The notes below the pieces were generated by a model. That model was not told the DNA's origin and ran no database searches. It saw only the letters and a list, made by a program, of their open reading frames with translations. The position numbers and the translations under genes are program-made. Below, piece after piece: positions 1-3,726 of a stretch of 5,514 bases of DNA. Location of the stretch: contig JAPLUS010000100.1 in the NCBI GenBank assembly GCA_026397495.1, positions 1 through 5,514 on the forward strand, read 5' to 3'. This DNA comes from Candidatus Zixiibacteriota bacterium. GTDB taxonomy: Bacteria; Zixibacteria; MSB-5A5; GN15; PGXB01. The first letter of the stretch is position 1. Every line of letters begins with the position of its first letter.

Positions 1-18
1 GGCAGACTTTAGTCTGCC
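1..18. other. Short GC-rich inverted repeat at the left window edge
   Basis: GGCAGAC and GTCTGCC pair across a TTTA loop, giving 7 bp. The stem resembles the terminator stem at 130-151, since both begin GGCAGA. No T-tract follows on the plus strand, and the sequence that would follow on the minus strand lies outside the window. It could be a terminator for a minus-strand transcript or part of a coding sequence. Confidence 0.35.
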
Positions 19-125
19 CGAGCGTATCTTATCGTGTGCGCCTCCGGATAATAGAACATTATTATCGCAACAAGCATTTATCCCGCCATGAATATTGGGC
101 CACCAGTCGGCAACTTGAACAATAA
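3..125 (+). CDS. Possible 3' end of a plus-strand gene (partial)
   Basis: One plus-strand frame is open from the window edge to a TAA at 123-125, giving 40 codons. The last residues read RIIEHYYRNKHLSRHEYW and then ATSRQLEQ, a charged and helix-prone tail. The TAA touches the first base of the strong terminator at 126-155, which is where a real gene end would sit, and that gene would converge on the minus-strand gene at 221-556. Against it, 40 open codons can arise by chance, and the inverted repeat at 1-18 lies inside it. I do not recognise a family. Confidence 0.27.
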   Translation, partial: QTLVCPSVSYRVRLRIIEHYYRNKHLSRHEYWATSRQLEQ

Positions 126-155
126 AAAAGGCAGAGTCGATTAACTCTGCCTTTT
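126..155. terminator. Bidirectional Rho-independent terminator
   Basis: AAAAGGCAGAGT (126-137) pairs perfectly with ACTCTGCCTTTT (144-155) across the 6-nt loop CGATTA. The plus strand continues in T-rich sequence (TTTTATTT). The minus strand also ends in a T-tract, because 121-129 is A-rich. It sits 65 bases beyond the stop of the gene at 221-556 and directly after a possible plus-strand gene end, so it probably separates two convergent units. Confidence 0.85.
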
Positions 156-164
156 ATTTCTTCC

Positions 165-207
165 CGGAATTCTGCAAGACCTCGCCTGCGGCTCAACTCC
201 GATCTAC
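165..207 (-). repeat. Degenerate REP-like repeat with a GTAG head
   Basis: Read on the minus strand, the element starts with GTAG at 207-204, followed by ATCGGAGTT. An arm CGGAGTT (201-195) can pair with AATTCCG (171-165) with one G-T wobble, and a small GCC-GCA-GGC stem sits inside. The head matches the REPs flanking the transposase pseudogene (GTAGGTCGG-n-GTT at 2885 and, inverted, 3666), and the inner CCGCAGGCGA matches the right-hand one. It lies between the stop at 221 and the terminator at 126-155. It is degenerate, so membership in one family is likely but not certain. Confidence 0.5.
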
Positions 208-220
208 AAAAACCTAATTA

Positions 221-556
221 TTAATAGTGCGGTTCTTCCTGATCCCACGGATGCTCTCTTTTATTGGCGGGCGGCGTCATAAGCGGCCCTGTCCCGTCAT
301 CATCCGCTGAACCCGAAATATAAGATGGCAGGATGAGACCTATCAGTGTTTGAAAAAGATCCGTTTGGTTTGCCGTCAATGCATTAGACGCAGAAGTTGA
401 ACCTATAGCCGCATTCATAGGCGTAACGGCGCCACTGGGGTCTTCCTGATCCCAAGGGTGTTCGTTCCTGCCGCACGATGGGCCTGCCTGCACAGATCCG
501 ACATAAAACGCCAGACCAAAAATAACAATCCCGATGTACACTAATGCTTTTTTCAT
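221..556 (-). CDS. Secreted protein with two EHPWDQE-E/D-P motifs, unknown function
   Basis: This encodes 111 residues. The start is the ATG at 556: a Shine-Dalgarno GAGGTGAT lies at 568-561, four bases ahead, and the upstream in-frame GTG (565) falls inside that site. Residues 1-24 form a Sec signal peptide with K2-K3, a hydrophobic core and a likely cut after VQA24. The mature part opens with GPSCGRN and has one cysteine (C28). The motif EHPWDQEDP occurs at 32-40 and EHPWDQEEP at 101-109, almost at the C terminus. Between them is a Ser/Ala/Thr-rich linker, a hydrophobic stretch LFQTLIGLILP near the middle and an acidic DDD. The motifs are also related at DNA level (232-256 and 440-464), so one arose by internal duplication. 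I do not recognise the family; export is well supported and function is unknown. It probably has its own promoter, since a hairpin at 812-848 separates it from the peptide genes upstream. Confidence 0.75.
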   Translation of the reverse strand: MKKALVYIGIVIFGLAFYVGSVQAGPSCGRNEHPWDQEDPSGAVTPMNAAIGSTSASNALTANQTDLFQTLIGLILPSYISGSADDDGTGPLMTPPANKREHPWDQEEPHY

Positions 557-579
557 TGTTATCACCTCTCTCCAAACAA

Positions 580-606
580 ATAATATGTAATCAATATTTA
601 TGCCAA
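580..606 (-). promoter_or_regulatory. Candidate promoter of the EHPWDQE protein gene
   Basis: On the minus strand TTGGCA (606-601) and TATTAT (585-580) are separated by 15 bases, a little short of the ideal 17. They lie in a very AT-rich stretch (about 575-665) and would give a leader of roughly 17 bases before the Shine-Dalgarno site. The rest of 607-811 shows no gene. It contains a repeated TTGCGAATT (in 713-721 and 734-742) and nothing else I can name. Confidence 0.3.
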
Positions 607-811
607 ATTTATTCTCGTTTTTTCAAATTTATTAATTGCTTATCTAACAATTAATTAGCTATAAAAACCGAGTTCCCCGACTTAACCCGCAAATCCTATT
701 TTTTTGCGAATTAGGAATTTTCTGCATCAAATTGCGAATTTCACTTTCTCAATATCATCCACTCCGAAGTAGTCTCTCCTTATCTTGCCCATGCAATAAG
801 ACAGAATTAAA

Positions 812-848
812 GGAAGTGGGCTGGCGCAGGCCGCCCAGGCCCACTTCC
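812..848 (-). terminator. GC-rich hairpin after peptide gene A
   Basis: GGAAGTGGGC (812-821) pairs with GCCCACTTCC (839-848). An inner GGCG/CGCC stem (823-826 with 832-835) closes the loop CAGGC. It starts seven bases after the stop of peptide gene A. On the minus strand it is followed by TTTAATTCTG, a poor T-tract, so it may be a weak terminator or an mRNA-stabilising 3' structure. A near-identical hairpin follows peptide gene B. Confidence 0.55.
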
Positions 849-855
849 AAGGTCG

Positions 856-1032
856 TTAAAGGGCAAACCACATTATAAAACCAGTAATCATGCACACAAT
901 CTGTTGGTACGAAGTGAGCCAGGCTTGATGACAATAGTCGAAATCGACATACGCTTTAGCCAGAGCCGGTTGGACTGCCACCAAACAGACCAGTGCAACC
1001 AGCACTACCACGACCAGTTTCTTCATTTTCAT
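856..1032 (-). CDS. Secreted two-cysteine peptide A (family of three)
   Basis: This encodes 58 residues from the ATG at 1032, placed 7 bases after a perfect GGAGGT. The in-frame GTG nine bases upstream overlaps that site and is not the start. Residues 1-25 are a Sec signal peptide with a KMKK head, a Val/Leu/Ala core and the end QPALA, so signal peptidase I should cut after A25. It differs from peptides B and C by V for A at position 8. The mature part has 33 residues and is aromatic-rich, with two cysteines 12 residues apart (C34 and C47) and a hydrophobic tail MITGFIMWFAL. It resembles neither B nor C in sequence but keeps their layout: about 9 residues, Cys, 10-12 residues, Cys, 11-13 mostly hydrophobic residues. 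This copy has its own upstream control region (1082-1123) and its own hairpin. A disulfide-closed peptide outside the cell is inferred; the role is unknown. Confidence 0.8.
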   Translation of the reverse strand: MKMKKLVVVVLVALVCLVAVQPALAKAYVDFDYCHQAWLTSYQQIVCMITGFIMWFAL

Positions 1033-1067
1033 TGATATCACCTCCGGTTAGGGGGTTGAGGGAGATA
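1033..1067 (-). promoter_or_regulatory. 5' leader and Shine-Dalgarno site of peptide gene A
   Basis: The pyrimidine-rich leader and the 9-base GGAGGTGAT site are identical to those of genes B and C up to about 1067. The following AT-rich stretch differs slightly (ATATTTT here against ACTTTTT before gene C). Confidence 0.8.
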
Positions 1068-1081
1068 TATTTTGGGGCAAT

Positions 1082-1123
1082 TTATCCCCGCGGGATAATC
1101 GCCTATTATTAATAAGATTACTT
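1082..1123 (-). promoter_or_regulatory. Conserved control region upstream of peptide gene A
   Basis: This stretch matches 1682-1723 upstream of gene C at 38 of 42 positions without gaps. It holds a perfect inverted repeat TTATCCC-CGC-GGGATAA (1082-1098) and an AT-rich TATTAATAATA element (minus strand, about 1113-1103) where a promoter could lie. The flanking decayed coding remnant is much less conserved, so this block seems to be under selection. I cannot assign -35 and -10 boxes with confidence. Confidence 0.5.
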
Positions 1124-1165
1124 TCACGATTTTTCCATATTTTGATACATCAAATACTTTTTAAA
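1124..1165 (-). pseudogene. Remnant of the 3' end of the 171-residue gene
   Basis: Read on the minus strand, the last 13 codons before a TGA give FKKYLMYQNMEKS. The end of the intact gene at 1724-1765 gives VEEYLTYRNREKL, also before TGA. The DNA agrees at 31 of 42 positions without gaps, and the spacing to the next peptide start is identical (the offset is exactly 600 in both). The remnant is cut off at 1165/1166, directly against the hairpin of gene B. It is a duplication scar and not a gene. Confidence 0.7.
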
Positions 1166-1202
1166 GGAAGTGGGCGGGCGCAGGCCGCCCAAGCCCACTT
1201 CC
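1166..1202 (-). terminator. GC-rich hairpin after peptide gene B
   Basis: The outer arms GGAAGTGGGC (1166-1175) and GCCCACTTCC (1193-1202) are the same as after gene A. The inner stem is one pair longer here (GGGCG 1176-1180 with CGCCC 1186-1190) around the same loop CAGGC. The hairpin begins seven bases after the stop codon. The minus strand then reads TTTAAAAAG, not a clean T-tract, so termination is plausible but unproven. Confidence 0.55.
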
Positions 1203-1209
1203 AAGATCG

Positions 1210-1392
1210 CTAAAGGGCACCGAAAATCAGGTTCTCAAGCGTTGCAATAACGCATCTTAGCTGCTCGACCCAACTGAGATTATATCCACAGGGGTTTGTG
1301 CCGCCATTAAGATCGATGGCCAGAGCCGGCTGGACTGCCACTAAACAGACCAGTGCAACCAGCACTACCGCGACCAGTTTCTTCATTTTCAT
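1210..1392 (-). CDS. Secreted two-cysteine peptide B (family of three)
   Basis: This encodes 60 residues from the ATG at 1392. The Sec signal peptide (1-25, cut after ALA25) is identical in protein sequence to that of C. The mature part has 35 residues and starts IDLNGGTNPC, with cysteines at 35 and 47 (11 residues between) around GYNLSWVEQLR and then the tail VIATLENLIFGAL. It shares the last residues AL and the surrounding 3' DNA with A, but the core of the mature region cannot be aligned with A or C. Unlike A and C, it has no control region: just past its leader (about 1430) the sequence switches to the hairpin arm belonging to gene C. It is therefore probably translated from a transcript that starts upstream of C. 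Function unknown. Confidence 0.8.
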   Translation of the reverse strand: MKMKKLVAVVLVALVCLVAVQPALAIDLNGGTNPCGYNLSWVEQLRCVIATLENLIFGAL

Positions 1393-1427
1393 TGATATCA
1401 CCTCCGGTTAGGGGGTTGAGGGAGATA
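1393..1427 (-). promoter_or_regulatory. 5' leader and Shine-Dalgarno site of peptide gene B
   Basis: The leader and GGAGGTGAT site are identical to those of C. Beyond about 1430 the similarity to the A and C upstream regions stops abruptly, so translation signals are kept but a private promoter is not visible. Confidence 0.75.
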
Positions 1428-1432
1428 CTTTA

Positions 1433-1442
1433 GCCCACTTCC
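1433..1442 (-). other. Orphan half of the family hairpin between genes C and B
   Basis: GCCCACTTCC, the arm that first emerges in the transcript after the stop codons of A and B, is present after gene C, followed in plus coordinates by the conserved AAGGTC. The partner arm GGAAGTGGGC and the loop are missing, so no hairpin can form here. The break lies where the leader of B begins, so a deletion probably joined C to B. Confidence 0.65.
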
Positions 1443-1458
1443 AAGGTCATATAAACGG

Positions 1459-1632
1459 TTAGAATCCCAAATAATTAAGAGCTTGCACAAAATAGCAGTC
1501 TAATGCATTTCGAAGATCAAATTGACTGCAATCAACTCTTTGTGGGCCGGGACCCCATGCCAAGGCCGGCTGGACTGCCACCAAACAGACGAGTGCAACC
1601 AGCACTACCGCGACCAGTTTCTTCATTTTCAT
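1459..1632 (-). CDS. Secreted two-cysteine peptide C (family of three)
   Basis: This encodes 57 residues from the ATG at 1632, with GGAGGT 7 bases upstream. ATG-AAA-ATG gives a second possible start at codon 3. The Sec signal peptide covers 1-25 and ends in QPALA. There is no lipobox: the cysteine at 16 sits within the hydrophobic core and follows Val. The mature part has 32 residues and starts WGPGPQRVDC, with cysteines at 35 and 46 enclosing SQFDLRNALD and then the tail YFVQALNYLGF. It follows the 171-residue gene by 91 bases on the same strand and is the first peptide gene transcribed. Its 3' flank lacks the complete hairpin seen after A and B, so read-through into B is expected. Possible roles are antimicrobial peptide, signal or surface peptide; none is shown by the sequence. 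Confidence 0.8.
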   Translation of the reverse strand: MKMKKLVAVVLVALVCLVAVQPALAWGPGPQRVDCSQFDLRNALDCYFVQALNYLGF

Positions 1633-1667
1633 TGATATCACCTCCGGTTAGGGGGTTGAGGGAGATA
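1633..1667 (-). promoter_or_regulatory. 5' leader and Shine-Dalgarno site of peptide gene C
   Basis: The site GGAGGTGAT is complementary to nine bases of the usual 16S 3' end, an unusually long match, so translation should be strong. The C-rich leader upstream can fold back: UAUCUCCCUC (1667-1658) opposes GGAGGUGAUA (1645-1636) with 8 of 10 pairs, one of them G-U, around a 12-nt loop. That would hide the ribosome binding site. The three copies are identical here, so covariation cannot test this fold. Confidence 0.6.
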
Positions 1668-1681
1668 CTTTTTGGGACGAT

Positions 1682-1723
1682 TTATCCCCGTGGGACAATC
1701 GCCTATTATTAATAAAATTGCTT
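1682..1723 (-). promoter_or_regulatory. Conserved control region upstream of peptide gene C
   Basis: This fills the gap between the 171-residue gene and C and is the counterpart of 1082-1123. The inverted repeat is TTATCCC-CGT-GGGACAA (1682-1698). The single change from copy A turns an A-U pair into G-U in minus-strand RNA, so an RNA hairpin would survive, while a DNA operator would lose symmetry. The AT-rich TATTAATAATA is unchanged. Confidence 0.5.
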
Positions 1724-2239
1724 TCACAATTTTTCTCTATTTCGGTATGTCAGATACTCTTCAACAGTAACCTTGCTGTGAACAATACCTCGGAAGGCAA
1801 ACTGGCCGGTCGAGTCATACTCTTCATGCACCCGCCACAGATCATAAGTATTACCTGCCACCGGACAGACAGTGCATAAAGACATATAATCCAGGAAAAC
1901 AGCCATTTTCCCTTCACCCAGACGTAAATATAGGCCGGCGCGCGGTTCGGGAATTTTAGCCAGGACTCCTCCCGAGAATGCTTGTACGGTATCAAACTTG
2001 GTTTTGAATTCCTCTACTAATTTATCGGCTAATTGGCCCAAAGAAATAGAAGGGTCAACCGAAACGTAATCAATTGTTATATCATTGAGTCGTGCCCGAA
2101 GATCTTGAAAATCGGGAGGTTTTATACGCGGGCGAGTCAGAACAGAAATAGCAATATATAAAAAGAAGACCCCGAAGACGGCAAGAATATGAACAAGCCC
2201 AAGATAAAGATACTTGCCAAAGGTCCGCCTGGTGAACAT
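1724..2239 (-). CDS. Membrane-anchored protein with a CxxC pair, unknown function
   Basis: This encodes 171 residues from the ATG at 2239, with GAGGAGG four bases upstream. The basic N terminus (RRTFGK) is followed by one hydrophobic segment at about 11-34, then TRPR, so a single membrane anchor is likely. The remaining 135 residues form a soluble domain of mixed alpha/beta character, probably outside the membrane if the segment acts as an uncleaved signal anchor. It contains a CTVC pair (C122, C125) after a hydrophobic strand AVFLDYMSL, and the charged end VEEYLTYRNREKL. I recognise no family. It lies directly upstream of the peptide genes on the same strand, and a decayed piece of its 3' end was duplicated along with gene A. 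Immunity, processing or disulfide-related partner of the peptides are guesses from position only; a plain neighbour is equally possible. Confidence 0.75.
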   Translation of the reverse strand: MFTRRTFGKYLYLGLVHILAVFGVFFLYIAISVLTRPRIKPPDFQDLRARLNDITIDYVSVDPSISLGQLADKLVEEFKTKFDTVQAFSGGVLAKIPEPRAGLYLRLGEGKMAVFLDYMSLCTVCPVAGNTYDLWRVHEEYDSTGQFAFRGIVHSKVTVEEYLTYRNREKL

Positions 2240-2251
2240 GGTGCCTCCTCA

Positions 2252-2797
2252 AAAATTCCAGAGTCTTTCAACTGAAGTTTTTTGCCTTAGGCCATTGGCC
2301 TGACAATTCCTATTGTTCCCACGATAGATCTTCCTTAGAACTTGCCTGATTGGCCCAAAACATTGGACTTCAATAGATATCAATCAAGAAGTGTGCCAAA
2401 ATGAAACAATTTCATCGGAATAATGCTATCGCGTTGCAAGACAATGAGTATACTTTCCGCCAGACTTGTTTTAATATTTTACAGAGTCTCTTTAATTGCT
2501 TCAATTGCGAGAATTTTGAAGGGCAAATTTCGAACCGTCCCTATTTCATTATCTATCAATAAGATACAGCTGGAAGCAAATTACGAGCAGTCGCAGATTC
2601 GTAAAATCCAAAAAGGCGATTTAATCTCAATTTTGTAAATTGTCGTTATTCTATTGGGGTACAACATGTTTATGGCCTGAAAATCCTTGAGCCAAGGGGG
2701 TAGAATATGGGATAATTCCTCTATTCTGGGGGAATTCTTCTAAACTCGGAATCAGATGCCCGTTCAAAGAGAAAGAGTTGTCATGGCTCCGCAGGGT
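2252..2797. other. Intergenic region without a convincing gene
   Basis: The part next to 2239 must carry the promoter and leader of the 171-residue gene, but no clear boxes stand out. Two overlapping plus-strand frames exist. One is 2401-2562 (53 codons, starting MKQFHRNN, rich in Asn and Phe, containing FNCFNC) and the other is 2423-2638 (71 codons). Neither has a Shine-Dalgarno site. Weak AT-rich hairpins lie at 2401-2415 (ATGAAA-CAA-TTTCAT) and 2628-2642 (CAATTT-TGT-AAATTG). From 2643 to 2797 I see nothing. Confidence 0.5.
2287..2303. promoter_or_regulatory. Small dyad upstream of the 171-residue gene
   Basis: TTAGGCCA and TGGCCTGA form an 8-bp inverted repeat with one G-T pair around a central T, about 50 bases ahead of the start codon at 2239. 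The position suits an operator or a transcript-start hairpin, but a site this short can arise by chance. Confidence 0.25.
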
Positions 2798-2877
2798 CTA
2801 AAGCGCCCGCTTTTTTAGGAGCGTGACCCGGCGGCAGCTTAAATACTTAAAACCTGCGAGGTAAGATTTGACTATCC
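2798..2877. repeat. Direct repeat copy 1 (about 80 bp)
   Basis: It matches 3838-3918 in the same orientation with a one-base gap. The second half (2838-2877) agrees at 35 of 40 positions, including an unbroken 18-base run beginning AACCTGCGAGG. The first half shares CTAAAG and GCCCGCTTTTT but is more diverged. This copy ends a few bases before the left REP of the transposase region. Read on the minus strand both copies keep a short common open frame (SYLAG shared), so the repeat could derive from an old gene end. Its class is unknown. Confidence 0.65.
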
Positions 2878-2884
2878 ATAGGTA

Positions 2885-2934
2885 GTAGGTCGGCGTTCCG
2901 AATTCCGACGATAGTCGGAAGGAGAAACCCAACA
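2885..2934 (+). repeat. REP unit on the 3' side of the RAYT pseudogene
   Basis: The unit starts with GTAG (2885-2888), the usual head of REPs used by RAYT transposases. Then GTCGG (2889-2893) can pair with CCGAC (2905-2909). A competing perfect hairpin TTCCGAC-GATA-GTCGGAA occupies 2903-2920. The unit ends GAGAAACCCAACA (2922-2934). The same head and tail occur inverted at 3614-3667 on the other side of the transposase remnant. It ends seven bases before the stop codon of the pseudogene. Confidence 0.65.
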
Positions 2935-2940
2935 TCTTCT

Positions 2941-3597
2941 CTATTCTCCGAATTCACCCTCTATAATTGGCCTGCCAATTACACCCCAATTTCTTTCATA
3001 GAGACCATTTCTCCAATAATTCTGTAAGGATGAATACTCATAAATGAAAGGGTCATTGGCTAACCCATGTTTAACCGGATTATAATGAATATAATCTATA
3101 TGGCGCCGCCAATCATTTTCATCCCTTATAACATGATCCCAGAACCGATTCTGCCAGACCCTTCCCGCACGATACAAATTCTGAAATTTTCTGGAATATC
3201 TAATTTTGAAATTATGTATTATGGATGATATCGCGTCATCCTGGGGTTCAATTATGATATGAATATGATCGGGCAATATTACCCATACTTCGGGTCTGAT
3301 ATCCCCCCAAAAAATTTCAGAAAATAGCGATATTTTTAAACAACAGGGGGGCACGGTTAAGGGAGTGTTGAAAAACCCCGTACGCCGTTGTGTCAGCCCT
3401 TGATCCCGTGTAGATGCGATTGCGACCTGACACGTAAGTATATGTTGGATAATAGCGGCGGGTCACACGAATCCGATGAAGCGGATTCGCAAGACCCGCC
3501 GCAACCAAATTTGGGACTTTTTCAACAAGCCCTTAAGGGTGACCATAGTGATAAAGTACTTGGTGCCCTTAACATTTATTCGTCTTAGAGATTTTAT
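2941..3597 (-). pseudogene. REP-associated tyrosine transposase (RAYT, Y1/HUH family), split by an insertion
   Basis: The 3' part (2941-3354 frame) has the HUH motif PDHIHIIIEP, then NRFWDHVIRDENDWRRHIDY and IHYNPVKHG, which carries the likely catalytic tyrosine (the Y of HIDY), and a C-terminal WG motif typical of RAYTs. The 5' part lies beyond the inserted element, at 3538-3597: SLRRINVKGTKYFITMVT. Removing 3361-3532 and one TTAA joins them as FITMVT-LNRAPLLFKNIAIF, the expected VTxNRxPLF start of the family. After that the frame hits a TGA at 3317-3319, and the HUH part continues in another frame, so a frameshift also lies near 3310-3325, next to a C6A6 run. No ATG, GTG or TTG opens the 5' part. 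These enzymes use single-stranded DNA nicking to act on REPs. This copy is dead. The GTG at 3354 is not a believable start because no ribosome site precedes it. Confidence 0.85.
3357..3536. mobile_element. 172-bp MITE-like element inserted at TTAA inside the RAYT gene
   Basis: The element is 3361-3532, flanked by TTAA on both sides (3357-3360 and 3533-3536). The terminal inverted repeats begin GGGnnTGTTGAAAAA, with 13 of the first 15 bases identical. It encodes no transposase. The interior holds a large hairpin: GCGGCGGGTC (3455-3464) with GACCCGCCGC (3493-3502), and inside it CGAATCCG (3468-3475) with CGGATTCG (3482-3489), loop ATGAAG, 18 perfect pairs in two blocks. The reconstructed host frame shows that TTAA is the target duplication. 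Ends with TGTTGAAAAA recall DDE transposases of the IS5/IS1182 kind, but this assignment is inference. Confidence 0.8.
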
Positions 3598-3613
3598 AAA
3601 TACACAATATATT

Positions 3614-3667
3614 TGTCGGGTTTCTCATTCTTCGCCTGCGGCGAATCATTCGGAACACCGACCTACT
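3614..3667 (-). repeat. Inverted REP unit on the 5' side of the RAYT pseudogene
   Basis: Bases 3648-3667 match the reverse complement of 2884-2903 at 19 of 20 positions, and 3614-3626 match that of 2922-2934 at 12 of 13. Between them the hairpin is different: TTCGCC-TGC-GGCGAA (3631-3645) instead of TTCCGAC-GATA-GTCGGAA. The RAYT is thus framed by two REP units whose GTAG heads point outward. Confidence 0.65.
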
Positions 3668-3680
3668 CGCCGCGGCGAGT
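3665..3680. repeat. Perfect 16-bp palindrome next to the REP head
   Basis: ACTCGCCGCGGCGAGT is its own reverse complement and overlaps the outer end of the right REP unit. With no spacer it is a symmetrical DNA site or a cruciform and not a good RNA hairpin. Confidence 0.5.
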
Positions 3681-3726
3681 CCACATCTGCCCCAGCGCAT
3701 CGATCACACGCAATTCTATCTCTATG

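Noticed and set aside
1033..1041. GTG starts nine bases ahead of the peptide genes (same at 1393-1401 and 1633-1641)
   Set aside because: The GTG lies within the GGAGGTGAT ribosome binding site. The ATG after it has correct spacing and begins a normal signal peptide.
812..1442. The hairpin repeats and recurring 115-bp blocks as a CRISPR array
   Set aside because: The repeats contain coding signal peptides with start codons, and the spacing is irregular and gene-sized.
1503..1712. Plus-strand 69-codon frame over peptide gene C
   Set aside because: It is antisense to the signal peptide, leader and control region, whose minus-strand features are repeated in the paralogues.
2401..2638. Two overlapping plus-strand frames of 53 and 71 codons
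   Set aside because: Neither has a ribosome binding site or a recognisable motif; they compete in different frames of AT-rich sequence.
2811..2820. AAAGC-GCCC-GCTTTTTT in the direct repeat as a plus-strand terminator
   Set aside because: The stem has only five pairs, no plus-strand gene leads into it, and the second repeat copy breaks the pairing.
3317..3508. Minus-strand 63-codon frame ending in NRAPLLFKNIAIF
   Set aside because: Only its last codons are real, as part of the broken RAYT gene; the rest reads through the inserted element.
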